DNA from: Falsibacillus albus
GTDB lineage: Bacteria > Bacillota > Bacilli > Bacillales > DSM-25281
DNA: 64,000 nt
Direction of reading: 5' to 3'
Assembly: GCF_003668575.1 (NCBI RefSeq)
Contig: NZ_RCVZ01000005.1
Span: 186,001 to 250,000, forward strand
This document shows, piece by piece, positions 10,045-17,634 of this stretch. Positions within the stretch are counted from its first letter, which is position 1. Every line of letters begins with the position of its first letter. The notes under the pieces were generated by a model, which was not told where the DNA came from, made no database searches, and saw only the letters and a program-made list of their open reading frames with translations. The position numbers and the translations under genes were made by a program.

Positions 10045-10219
10045 CTATCCACATTGGTGATAATGTGAATAACAACATCAATCGGATGTTGTTGCCAACC
10101 GCGGAGAAGACTTACGTTTCCCCATAAGTTCTTCCTCCGGTTTCTCCTCTCCCTTTGCCTTCATTCCTAATAATTAGGAAATGGAAGGACCCTGCAGAAA
10201 TATTTCTGCAGGTTTTTTT
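10045..10219. ncRNA. Structured intergenic RNA candidate (five hairpins) upstream of rsmD
   Basis: Five inverted repeats follow each other: CACATT/AATGTG (10050-10067), AACAACATC/GATGTTGTT (10071-10093), a long bulged stem 10097-10142 (AACC/GGTT, GGAG/CTCC, AAGA/TCTT, CTTA/TAAG), CCTT...ATTCCTA/TAGGAAT...AAGG (about 10158-10188), and a perfect 22-base palindrome 10191-10212 followed by seven T. The T-run makes plus the likelier strand of a free transcript. The position upstream of ylbH also fits the ylbH-leader family of Rfam on the minus strand; I cannot test which. Confidence 0.5.
10191..10219 (+). terminator. Plus-strand intrinsic terminator with no upstream plus-strand gene
   Basis: CCTGCAGAAA/TTTCTGCAGG with an AT loop and TTTTTTTA directly after on the plus strand. 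The nearest genes on both sides are minus-strand, so it would end an RNA starting inside 9935-10190. The palindrome could also help terminate the minus-strand gene at 10218-11627, but no minus-strand T-run follows. Confidence 0.65.
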
Positions 10220-11627
10220 ATTGTTCTGAAATGACTATGCTGTTTTCTCTTTTATCAATTGATAGATGGAATATTTTTTTCAGCCAGCCTTCATCGATAT
10301 AGACAGACTGATTAATGTGAACGAAAGGATTGGTGAGCATTCCATACTTTTCTCCATTAATATAAAGAAAATTCCCGGTTTCGGACAAACGAACATGTTC
10401 CTCTCCCTTTATAATCATCCATTCATGATCATCGGAATTATTTTTCACAGTAAACCCCAACCCCTTAAAAACCATGGCTGCAGGAAACAGCATTTTTCCA
10501 TCGTCATAGATGCATTCCACTCCATGCAGCGGACTCCCATGAAACCGGACCGGCCGTTCATCATATGCAATAAGGTTACGGTAGCTTTCTTTCTCAATTT
10601 TATTTAATTTAAAGAAATGTATTGGATACCCTTTTGCCCTGCTCAAAAGTTGATCGAGCTTTTCTGCACTTACGACACCTTTTAAACGATAAAATCCGGA
10701 AATAAACGTATTTTGTTCTTTCGGGCGCATAAAACCATCCAGTTTATGAAACATACTGATACTATGGACTGAGCCGATTGCCGTCTTTGTCACCAATGAT
10801 GCTACAACATCAGCATACCATCGCTGATCCGGCTCAAAGTGAGCATGTTGGATAATCGACTCCTTAATGGAAAGTGGAATTATGCTGGTTAATTGCTTCT
10901 CTTGATTGATCACATAAAAATCCTTGCTTGAAATGTGCTGATTTTGTTTGGATACAATGATATTGATGGGATTTTGCTCATAGGGAAAGTCCAATTCCTT
11001 CAATTTACCGAAATCTTTATTAGCATCCCCCTGATAATAAATCGTATATAATTCATCCAGCTTCTTTTTTTTCCAGGTTCCTTTTTCCCAATAAAGCGGC
11101 GGTGCACCCCCTTGTGACTCAAATTTATAATAATCGACCAGCTTCAACCCCTTCATTGCAATCCTTTGCCCGGAGGAAAACCATTCTCCATTTCGAAGCG
11201 TTTGTTCTGCAAAATTAATCTTCGTATCAACCATCTTGACATCTTCTAATTTAATTGCCCATTGTGATGCAAAATAATGATCATTAATACGGCCGGCCAT
11301 AGTCTTATATTCCAATGTAATTGGCCCTTCTTCCTTTTGTAGCGAATTGTTCCGCTTCGTCCAATCGCATTCAGCTTCCTCTGCTGTCACGCATGAAGAT
11401 AGCTCGGTTTTTGGCGGAATGTGAAGGTTGTATGTTCCCTTTGGTAGATAAACAGTCTGTTTTATTTGAAATGTATTTTTTTGGTGAACGATGGTTATTT
11501 CCTGCCTGCCATCCACACTCGATCCAGATGGAGCTTCCTTGTCTGAAAACCGATTCCACTGCAGGGACAAAGCAGACAAGATTACGAGCAAAAGCAGAAA
11601 ACCTATAATCAATATTTTCCTTGCCAT
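10218..11627 (-). CDS. Uncharacterised membrane-anchored protein with a C-terminal copper amine oxidase N1-like region
   Basis: I do not recognise an ortholog in the B. subtilis ylb block. The protein (469 aa) has one N-terminal hydrophobic anchor (about 4-23) and a long extracytoplasmic part without cysteine pairs typical of enzymes. Its last 100 residues (KMLFPAAMVFKGLGFTV..., then FLYINGEKYGMLTNPFVHI...SVYIDEGWLKKIFHL) look like the beta-alpha copper amine oxidase N-terminal-like domain common in Firmicute surface proteins, where it does not imply oxidase activity. A start at ATG 11627 after AGAAGTTTC is acceptable. It is probably an envelope-associated protein; role unknown. Confidence 0.7.
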   Translation of the reverse strand: MARKILIIGFLLLLVILSALSLQWNRFSDKEAPSGSSVDGRQEITIVHQKNTFQIKQTVYLPKGTYNLHIPPKTELSSCVTAEEAECDWTKRNNSLQKEEGPITLEYKTMAGRINDHYFASQWAIKLEDVKMVDTKINFAEQTLRNGEWFSSGQRIAMKGLKLVDYYKFESQGGAPPLYWEKGTWKKKKLDELYTIYYQGDANKDFGKLKELDFPYEQNPINIIVSKQNQHISSKDFYVINQEKQLTSIIPLSIKESIIQHAHFEPDQRWYADVVASLVTKTAIGSVHSISMFHKLDGFMRPKEQNTFISGFYRLKGVVSAEKLDQLLSRAKGYPIHFFKLNKIEKESYRNLIAYDERPVRFHGSPLHGVECIYDDGKMLFPAAMVFKGLGFTVKNNSDDHEWMIIKGEEHVRLSETGNFLYINGEKYGMLTNPFVHINQSVYIDEGWLKKIFHLSIDKRENSIVISEQ

Positions 11628-11775
11628 GAAACTTCTCCTTTTTCTTCCTTACTATTACCATACCAAAATCGAGCAAAAATCTATATGAAAATCTTGATGG
11701 ATCCTTCTCTTTTCCATTGAGGAATGGTAGAGTATCTTTGATTGAGAATTGATGAAGATTTTAGGAGGAAATGAC

Positions 11776-12165
11776 ATGATCCAACGATTTATCGAATTAG
11801 GCGAAGGATATTCTGATTTATACGAGCTGTTTGAAATCGCCAAAGCAAACAAGCATCGCCTCTCCCAAATGCTTGCATTCCACACTATGATCAATGGCAA
11901 AGCAGTCACATCTTTGACTGTCGTGCTTACTCCGACCAATCCAGGAGACTTTCAGCCCTTGTACATTTGCCGGGAAGGAATCCCAAATCCAAATGTGATC
12001 CCTAACAAGCGATTCGACCTTTTCAAAGCAACTGCATCTGAACTGAACGGTAAAGTAATTGAAATGGATGTCAAACCATCCACCACCTTCAATGAAAAAG
12101 AACTTTACTACCAATACTTAATAGGCATACTAAGACTGAACCACCTCATCCCACCGATGAAATAG
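11776..12165 (+). CDS. Conserved hypothetical protein (DUF7147-type)
   Basis: The product (129 aa) is soluble, without signal peptide or membrane segment, and contains GEGYSDLYELFEIAKANKHRLSQMLAF at 8-34 and a central FQPLYICREGIPNP. I associate it with a small Bacillaceae family (DUF7147) of unknown function, with moderate certainty. The ATG at 11776 follows TAGGAGG; the upstream ATGs at 11749 and 11752 lie before that site. It stands alone on the plus strand between minus-strand genes, so it has its own promoter, not located. Confidence 0.75.
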   Translation: MIQRFIELGEGYSDLYELFEIAKANKHRLSQMLAFHTMINGKAVTSLTVVLTPTNPGDFQPLYICREGIPNPNVIPNKRFDLFKATASELNGKVIEMDVKPSTTFNEKELYYQYLIGILRLNHLIPPMK

Positions 12166-12273
12166 AGAGACGATACATTGATGGAGGGCTGCCTTTCTCC
12201 TCCATCCTGTTCGTAATGTTAGATTTTTAAGGGAACAATAGACCAAAATAAAAACAGGTGAATGCGTCACCTG

Positions 12274-12549
12274 TTAAATACCGATTTTATAATCATATTC
12301 TTTTGCTTTATCTGGCTTGGAATTTTCATATTCTGTCCGAACGAACGGTTTGTATGATGGTTCTACTTTCTTGACGAACGCAAGGGAGCTTAGCTTGTCC
12401 ATTGCTGCTTCGACATCAGGTTGATTCATATATACAACTGCATATTTCATTTTTTTGGAAATGTAGTGCACATTGCCAAATCGTCGCAATGACTTTGCAT
12501 GCTTCAAATTATACAACCAAACGATAATCCCTTGTCTCTCTGTTTGCAT
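12274..12549 (-). CDS. ylbG: UPF0298/DUF2129 family protein YlbG
   Basis: A 91-aa cytoplasmic protein beginning [20 protein letters not shown] and containing [19 protein letters not shown], diagnostic of the YlbG family. Members are widespread in Firmicutes with no established activity. The ATG start is preceded by AGGGGAAAATGAA. The position next to ricF matches B. subtilis except for the inserted gene at 12650-12979. Confidence 0.9.
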   Translation of the reverse strand: MQTERQGIIVWLYNLKHAKSLRRFGNVHYISKKMKYAVVYMNQPDVEAAMDKLSSLAFVKKVEPSYKPFVRTEYENSKPDKAKEYDYKIGI

Positions 12550-12649
12550 TTCATTTTCCCCTTAAATTTACAATATGTATGATTAAGTCTAGCACATGTC
12601 TCTTCACGTTCGCAACAGATCAAATAGTCAAAAATAAGGTGTGGTCATT

Positions 12650-12979
12650 ATGGATATCGAAAACATTTGGAATAAATTTATCCAAATAATGAATGAAGAA
12701 GATACAATCACAAGGGCCGTATGGAAAAAGATTGCCGGGATCCCTTTCATTTATATACAATCACCGGAAAACCCACATCATGTCGAACATGTTGTCAAAA
12801 AAGCCTCTGCACAAGCTATGAAAGGAAAACAGCTAAAGTGTGAAACCATTTTTGTCAGAAAGGAAGAAAGCCTGCATGTTTATCGCCACCGCTTCTATGT
12901 ACCTCAGGAAAAAATGTTTTGCTGCGGCAATATGTGCAATGATTGTGTCCGGCTAAAACCAAATCTTTTCTGGCACTGA
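12650..12979 (+). CDS. Small uncharacterised protein with a C-terminal CC-x3-C-x2-C cluster
   Basis: The product (109 aa) is soluble and basic, and not a family I can name. Its only cysteine cluster is near the C-terminus, FCCGNMCNDCVRLKP, with four Cys in nine residues; one more Cys is at KCETIF. Such spacing suits a zinc or iron-sulfur site. The ATG at 12650 has AAGGTG eight bases upstream. It is inserted between ylbG and ricF on the opposite strand, converging on ricF and sharing a hairpin terminator with it. RicF itself ends in a Cys-rich tail, so a functional tie is conceivable but unproven. Confidence 0.7.
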   Translation: MDIENIWNKFIQIMNEEDTITRAVWKKIAGIPFIYIQSPENPHHVEHVVKKASAQAMKGKQLKCETIFVRKEESLHVYRHRFYVPQEKMFCCGNMCNDCVRLKPNLFWH

Positions 12980-12988
12980 AACTCCTCA

Positions 12989-13066
12989 CAAAAAATGAAT
13001 GTGCCTGGCCATCCATGCTGCAGTAAATAAATAATTTACTCCCTGCATGGAGACCAAAGCACATTC
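12989..13066. terminator. Bidirectional hairpin terminator between convergent genes
   Basis: GAATGTGC (12998-13005) pairs with GCACATTC near 13060, with inner CCATGC/GCATGG and AGTAAAT/ATTTACT pairs. On the minus strand the stem is followed by ATTCATTTTTTG (ricF side). On the plus strand CCTTGTTTT follows. Confidence 0.6.
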
Positions 13067-13073
13067 CCTTGTT

Positions 13074-13517
13074 TTATGCGGAACAGCCACAGCTCCCGCC
13101 AGATCCACAACCGCCGCTGCAGGCAGAATCAAAAAATGGATTTCCGGTAGGTACTTTGATATGTTCAGATACTGATCTTCCAATAACAACACTGATTTGA
13201 TCCAATAAATTCTGTAGATCTGTTTCGGCTTTCCTGAATTCTGCTACGCAATCATCCATGTCCATGTCACGCTTGGCTTCCCTTACTTCTTTCATGATTC
13301 GCTTGTAGTCTGGATGATATTTCCCGAATCGCTGAGCATCCTCATAATGTCCCTTCAGACTTGAGAATTTTTTTATCTTATCCTGTGTATCTTTATTTTT
13401 CCTCATATGATAAAGACAGATACGATAGTTTTCGGCGATATCTGACTCTAGAATCATTCGTGAAAGTTGTTCAGCATTTGCTAATAATTCAAGTTTCTCA
13501 GGTGTTGTAGCAAGCAC
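13074..13517 (-). CDS. ricF: RicF/YlbF family regulator (Ric/Y-complex subunit)
   Basis: The product (147 aa) is helical and matches YlbF, with ERMLES-type N-terminal helices (AEQLSRMILESDIAENYR) and a glycine- and cysteine-rich tail ending CSGGCGSGGSCGCSA. In B. subtilis RicF joins RicA (YmcA) and RicT (YaaT) in an iron-sulfur complex that promotes mRNA maturation by RNase Y and affects competence, biofilm and sporulation. The Cys tail is the part implicated in cluster binding. The start is GTG at 13517, seven bases after GGAGGTG. The function is by homology; partners lie outside the window. Confidence 0.9.
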   Translation of the reverse strand: MLATTPEKLELLANAEQLSRMILESDIAENYRICLYHMRKNKDTQDKIKKFSSLKGHYEDAQRFGKYHPDYKRIMKEVREAKRDMDMDDCVAEFRKAETDLQNLLDQISVVIGRSVSEHIKVPTGNPFFDSACSGGCGSGGSCGCSA

Positions 13518-13574
13518 AATCGCTCACCTCCACCTATATTTTAACATGTTTTGTTAATGTAGGCGAATAGTAAC

Positions 13575-13949
13575 TCACTGAATAGTTACATAGAAATCCT
13601 TACTTACCCCATAGCGGCTATGATTGGAATTAACCAAATCCAATTTAATGTGGTGAACCCCTTTTGGCAATCCTTTGATGATGAATGCAGCGGTTTGATA
13701 ATCTCCATTGAGTCTGCCATCTACATACACGGCAATTTTTGCAGGATTTTTTCCGTTTAATGATATGCTGGAAATTACACATTCTACAAATACATCTTTT
13801 CCTCTGACCACGTGTTTTACATTCATTTTTTTGGCGGAAGATTGTGAGACTGTCTGTGCTTTAGCATTGATTTCCCCATGTTTTTCAGGTATGTAGGATT
13901 GACAGCCTCCCAATAGCATAACGGACAAAAGTAAGGCTATTCTTATCAT
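13575..13949 (-). CDS. Hypothetical lipoprotein
   Basis: The 124-aa product has a lipoprotein signal peptide, MIRIALLLSVMLLGGC with a lipobox ending at Cys16, and a small beta-rich mature part (KIAVYVDGRLNGDYQTAAFIIKGLPKG) that could adopt an immunoglobulin-like fold. I do not recognise the family. It lies between ricF and ylbE, where B. subtilis has no gene that I recall. An SD-like AAGGAGTGATACAAA precedes the ATG. Confidence 0.75.
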   Translation of the reverse strand: MIRIALLLSVMLLGGCQSYIPEKHGEINAKAQTVSQSSAKKMNVKHVVRGKDVFVECVISSISLNGKNPAKIAVYVDGRLNGDYQTAAFIIKGLPKGVHHIKLDLVNSNHSRYGVSKDFYVTIQ

Positions 13950-14032
13950 TTTGTATCACTCCTTGTATGATAGGTTTTGCTGTAATGCCAATTTTTACTC
14001 ATACAAAGGTGAAATAATAATATTGCCAAAAC

Positions 14033-14062
14033 AAAAGAGCATGCATTCAATTCATGCTCTTT
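14033..14062 (-). terminator. Terminator of ylbD-ylbE
   Basis: AGAGCATG and CATGCTCT arms around CATTCAATT, flanked on both sides by T/A runs. On the minus strand CTTTTGTTTT follows, directly after the ylbE stop. Confidence 0.65.
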
Positions 14063-14063
14063 T

Positions 14064-14303
14064 TCAATCCTGTGTATTCATCGCCTGAAACATATGCATC
14101 ATCATCGATGCCATTTGCAGCCCATTTGAAAACCTTTCGACTTGATGCGGGATCGTTTTTTTATAATAATTCAACGAAGCAATCTCAAGTTTTTCTATGT
14201 GATTCGGATTTCTGGTCAATGTTCGATACCACATTGGCTGTTCCCGGATAAATTCTTTTAGATCTTGTTTTTCGTAAATATATTCAATGATTTCTGCCCT
14301 CAT
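14064..14303 (-). CDS. ylbE: YlbE-like family protein
   Basis: A 79-aa protein starting MRAEIIEYIYEKQDLKEFIR and containing QPMWYRTLTRNP, characteristic of the YlbE family. Role unknown. It is 15 bases downstream of ylbD, and the two form an operon as in B. subtilis, where ylbD is coat-associated; the C-terminal run QMASMMMHMFQAM is strikingly Met-rich. Confidence 0.88.
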   Translation of the reverse strand: MRAEIIEYIYEKQDLKEFIREQPMWYRTLTRNPNHIEKLEIASLNYYKKTIPHQVERFSNGLQMASMMMHMFQAMNTQD

Positions 14304-14318
14304 CTTTTCACCTGATTT

Positions 14319-14720
14319 CTAATCTTTTCGAAATGAAAATGGATTATTTGGCTTTGAATCCCTGACTGGTGCACTGCCGCTTCCTTTCCCTCCCTGGAAC
14401 TGAGATAAAACACCTTGGATGCTACCTATCGCTTGGCTGAGTTGATTGATATGCTGCTGCATTTGGTCGGCATCCATATTTTTAATCATATTTCCTATTT
14501 GGCTGATCCATTGGGTATCCGTTTTTGTCTTTTCTTCTTTCACTTCATTTTCTTCACGGAACTTGTTGAAGCGTGCATCTTCTTCTCCAAGCAAATACCA
14601 ATCTTCATATAATTCCTGCCAGTTTTCCTTTCCGCTCCTAACAGCTTGAATCATTTTGGGATGTTTTTTTACGAACCCCTTGAATTTTTCGACGGAAGGA
14701 TGAAGCTTTTTTCCCGTCAT
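14319..14720 (-). CDS. ylbD: YlbD-like putative spore coat protein
   Basis: The product (133 aa) matches the YlbD coat-like family: an N-terminal basic region (KKLHPSVEKFKGFVKKHPKM), a conserved WQELYEDWYLLGEEDARF segment, and a low-complexity Gly/Ser/Asn tail. I start it at ATG 14720, six bases after GAGGTG; an in-frame GTG at 14729 overlaps that site. Expected to be made in the mother cell late in sporulation, by family. Operon with ylbE. Confidence 0.86.
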   Translation of the reverse strand: MTGKKLHPSVEKFKGFVKKHPKMIQAVRSGKENWQELYEDWYLLGEEDARFNKFREENEVKEEKTKTDTQWISQIGNMIKNMDADQMQQHINQLSQAIGSIQGVLSQFQGGKGSGSAPVRDSKPNNPFSFRKD

Positions 14721-14875
14721 TATATTCACCTCTATTCAAATCATTCCATACAATCAATTGACTATTATAAATTATGATAATTTTACAAAAAGGTGAGTGC
14801 CTAGTTCTTTCCTATGCAATTTCTTCATGTTATGATAATGGAGCATTTTATCAATGGACATGAAGGAAGAGGAAT

Positions 14876-15370
14876 ATGAACAAAGAATTACAGCTTTTGC
14901 TCGAAGATTGCATCCTACATGCAAGCGGGGAAGATTTATCGACAATCAAGCAGGTTTTGGAAGGCATTCGAAGAAAGCAGATCGGATTAAATGGGTCCTT
15001 TATCGGGGCGATCTTAAATATGGAAAAAAAAATGATGGAAGATGGCGGCTATGCAGTTGAAGTGCCGATCAATGAGTTGACGGCTAACTCACTTGGCATT
15101 GTTCATGGAGGTATCACTGCAACCGTCCTTGATTCAGCGATGGGAACTTTAGCCAATATTTTATTGCCTGAAGGTTTCGGAGCAGTCACTTCCAATTTAA
15201 CGATTCATTACATTTCACCTGGCATCGGAAATTCCATGACCGCCATTGCCCGCATTATTCATAAAGGCACCAAAACGATTGTCATTGAAGGAGAAATCAT
15301 ACAAGATGACGGAAAGAAAATCGCACACTGTACAGGGACGTTCTTTGTCATAAAAAAACCAGCTGCATAA
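14876..15370 (+). CDS. PaaI-type hotdog-fold thioesterase
   Basis: The product (164 aa) carries a hotdog domain in its C-terminal two thirds: NSLGIVHGGITATVLDSAMGTLAN (the usual HGG-x(n)-D/E-x2 active-site helix) and beta strands ending in THCTGTFF-like text (AHCTGTFFVI). An acyl-CoA thioesterase of the PaaI/YbaW group is likely; substrate unknown. An N-terminal 45-residue helical extension precedes the domain. AAGGAAGAGG precedes the ATG. Monocistronic, followed by a repeat that supplies a terminator hairpin. Confidence 0.85.
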   Translation: MNKELQLLLEDCILHASGEDLSTIKQVLEGIRRKQIGLNGSFIGAILNMEKKMMEDGGYAVEVPINELTANSLGIVHGGITATVLDSAMGTLANILLPEGFGAVTSNLTIHYISPGIGNSMTAIARIIHKGTKTIVIEGEIIQDDGKKIAHCTGTFFVIKKPAA

Positions 15371-15436
15371 GAAAAGTGGAAACGCGTCCGTCCCCTTTCA
15401 AAAAGATTCTCAATACTGAGCATAAAAAAGGAATGG

Positions 15437-15702
15437 GACAAAAGTATTTTTGGAGAATAAAAATCCGAACTAATTCTTTTATTAGAATCTGTTCGGATTT
15501 TTTAATAGCCATTGTTAAAGCATGTATGTTGTTTTCAGCTTATTCTAGCTGTTGATCGAAGAGCAAAGACGAAGACTCCGGCGGGATCAATGTCCGCTCC
15601 GCCGAAAATGAAGTCTTGCGCGAAAATCAATAGCGGTGCAATTACAGATCCAAAAGGTATTAGTTGTCTTGTGATGTGGTTTTGTTATGTCCCAACCTTA
15701 TC
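15437..15702 (-). repeat. Interspersed repeat family 2, copy 2 (inverted)
   Basis: The reverse complement of this gap aligns along its length with 4980-5256: it begins AAGGTTGGGACATAAC, shares ATTAC/ATTGCACCGCT, GAATAAGCTGAAAACAACA and CATGCTTTAACAA, and ends in a hairpin. Here the hairpin is at about 15461-15502, arms AATCCGAAC...GTTCGGATT, with T-runs on both sides, so it can terminate both the thioesterase gene and repeat-strand transcripts. Confidence 0.75.
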
Positions 15703-16764
15703 TCAAGGTTTCTGTAGGAAATTTTGCGTATAATTTTTTTGATAGACCCCCACTCCCAAATGGGTAAAATCTTTATTCAGCATCGTTTCCCTATGGCTTT
15801 GTGAGTTCAGCCACCCTTCAATGGCCGCTGGTGCGTCAATATATTGGGCAGCAATATTCTCACCTGCCATTTGGTAGCTCACATCTGCCGCATCCAACCT
15901 TTCGGATAAATCACCGTATTTGGGGGATTTATGCGAAAAGTAATCATTGTCATACATATCCTTACTGTGTTCATAAGCTACCTTTGCAGTATCTTCATCC
16001 CATTGAACGGGATTTAATTCAAATCTTTTCCTGATGATGTTCGTCAAATCAAAAATTTCTTTTTCACTGCCCCTGTCAATCACTTGCCACTGATTATCTG
16101 AAGGGACTTCAGGATCAACCAATTCACCGCGATATACCATTTCATACGGGCGTTGTTTAATTAGGGTTGATTTATCCAATACTCGAATACTTGACAGAGT
16201 GCCTTTCACTTTATCCAAATATAATTGAACATAAATATTTCCCAGCTGAACGAGCGGCCGGATGTTCAAATCTTCTTCTGATAATTCGAAGCGATATGTA
16301 CCTTTTTCATATTGAACATGGACATCAGGGTTCAAATAGGTAGATGTATAAATTTTTTCTATGCTTTGTCCAATTTTAAACGGGGCTATGTCCACGTTAT
16401 CACCAATGGCAAATATTGTGACAACTTTTTGCTTCGCCACCCCTACTTGCATATAAGTCTGATCAGCCTTATTATATATCCACCAATCATAGCCATATGA
16501 GGAAGGGTCGATTCTGGTCGGCTCACCATATAATTGCTTCAATCGATCAGCAGACTTTCCAATAAGGGTTGTAACCCCTTCATTTGGACGTTTTGTCTTT
16601 TTGGAAGGCATATTTCCATCTGAATCAACATTCAAATCCATCTTGGCAGTTGGCGACTGATGTTCATCCTTCAATACATTATTTTCGGTATGATGAAGAT
16701 TTTTATAAATCCAGACTCCAAAAATCAATATTAAGATTACAAATATTCTAAGAAGAGTGCGCAG
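15703..16764 (-). CDS. ylbC: CAP/SCP-domain protein YlbC
   Basis: The protein has an N-terminal membrane anchor, a CAP-associated domain (about residues 65-205, GKSADRLKQLYGEPTRID...), and a C-terminal CAP/SCP domain (FDLTNIIRKRFELNPVQWDEDTAKVAYEHSKDM, then the NIAAQYIDAPAAIEGWLNSQSHRETML signature). YlbC in B. subtilis has no assigned function. The only convincing ribosome binding site, GAAAGGAGG (16772-16780), is seven bases before CTG at 16764; starting there gives MRTLLRIFVILILIFGVW, a complete anchor of 353 aa total. The next in-frame start, TTG 16728, has no such site and cuts the anchor in half. Confidence 0.85.
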   Translation of the reverse strand: MRTLLRIFVILILIFGVWIYKNLHHTENNVLKDEHQSPTAKMDLNVDSDGNMPSKKTKRPNEGVTTLIGKSADRLKQLYGEPTRIDPSSYGYDWWIYNKADQTYMQVGVAKQKVVTIFAIGDNVDIAPFKIGQSIEKIYTSTYLNPDVHVQYEKGTYRFELSEEDLNIRPLVQLGNIYVQLYLDKVKGTLSSIRVLDKSTLIKQRPYEMVYRGELVDPEVPSDNQWQVIDRGSEKEIFDLTNIIRKRFELNPVQWDEDTAKVAYEHSKDMYDNDYFSHKSPKYGDLSERLDAADVSYQMAGENIAAQYIDAPAAIEGWLNSQSHRETMLNKDFTHLGVGVYQKNYTQNFLQKP

Positions 16765-17067
16765 AAGTTAGCCTCCTTTCAAACCTTGAAACACTATATT
16801 TTCATTATAACATTTTAGTACCAGGTATTAATACTTTGGAATGATAATTCCTAAAAATATACACTATTTTTACAATTCATTAACTATGTCTTTTTGTTTT
16901 TCATAATTTTTCCTGATTTTTCAGCTTGATTATTATGTACACATTGCAAGAATTTTCATTTTCGACTATTATTAGTAATGAAATCATGTCATGCATTTAT
17001 CTTTTGATTGTTGGAAACGCTTCATTATATAAGATAATTGCCTATTGTTCATAGGAGGGATTTGTGT
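16765..17067. other. Divergent intergenic region, ylbC and yugN-like
   Basis: AT-rich, with no ORF or large repeat. TTGGAA followed 16 bases later by GATAAT (about 17010-17035, plus strand) could serve the yugN-like gene. GGAAACGCTTCAT in the same place is only a partial cre match. Both are weak. Confidence 0.3.
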
Positions 17068-17427
17068 ATGAAATTCGAAAAAACGGGTTTTGAAACGATT
17101 AAAGCAGATTTGAACCGCCTTGATGAGGTAATGAAGTCACACGGACTTGTCCGCGAAGCCCAATGGGATTATGAGCGTGTTACATATGACCACAAGTTTG
17201 AAATTAAGGAAGGTACCTTCTATTTGCGTGTATTCGGACACGCTGCAGAAGGTGATGTCGGTTCACATGATGCCGTCATTCAATTAATGACACCGCTTCT
17301 CGGAAAGCACTATTATCCTCATGGAGTAGAATATGGAGAAGGAGAAGACTTTCCAAAACATTTGGTGACAAAATGTGAAAAAATATTAGCTGATGTAAAA
17401 AATGACATATCCGTTTTTGCTGAATAA
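17068..17427 (+). CDS. YugN-like family protein
   Basis: A 119-aa cytoplasmic protein (MKFEKTGFETIKADLNRLDEV..., WDYERVTYDHKFEIKEGTFYLR) of the YugN family, found almost only in Bacillales, with no known activity. The ATG at 17068 is preceded by AGGAGGG at suitable spacing; an earlier in-frame start at 17038 lies upstream of that site. B. subtilis yugN is elsewhere on its chromosome, so this is a positional difference or a paralog. Monocistronic with its own terminator. Confidence 0.85.
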   Translation: MKFEKTGFETIKADLNRLDEVMKSHGLVREAQWDYERVTYDHKFEIKEGTFYLRVFGHAAEGDVGSHDAVIQLMTPLLGKHYYPHGVEYGEGEDFPKHLVTKCEKILADVKNDISVFAE

Positions 17428-17430
17428 AAA

Positions 17431-17482
17431 AAGCTGTCCCTTCGGTGCCTGCACCAGATTTAGGGACAGTTTCTTTTTTTTT
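17431..17482 (+). terminator. Terminator of the yugN-like gene
   Basis: CTGTCCCT (17434-17441) and AGGGACAG (17462-17469) arms with a 20-base loop, then TTTC and nine T. Confidence 0.8.
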
Positions 17483-17634
17483 AGTAACGCATCATCAGCT
17501 CTAATCAATATGCATGATAAAGCATTTGATTACACATCCATATTTTCCCTCAATTCTATTTCTTTTTCTGTTCAAATCCCATCCCAGCATAATATAATAA
17601 TAGTAAGTTAGTGTTGTCAGAAAGGAGAACTACG

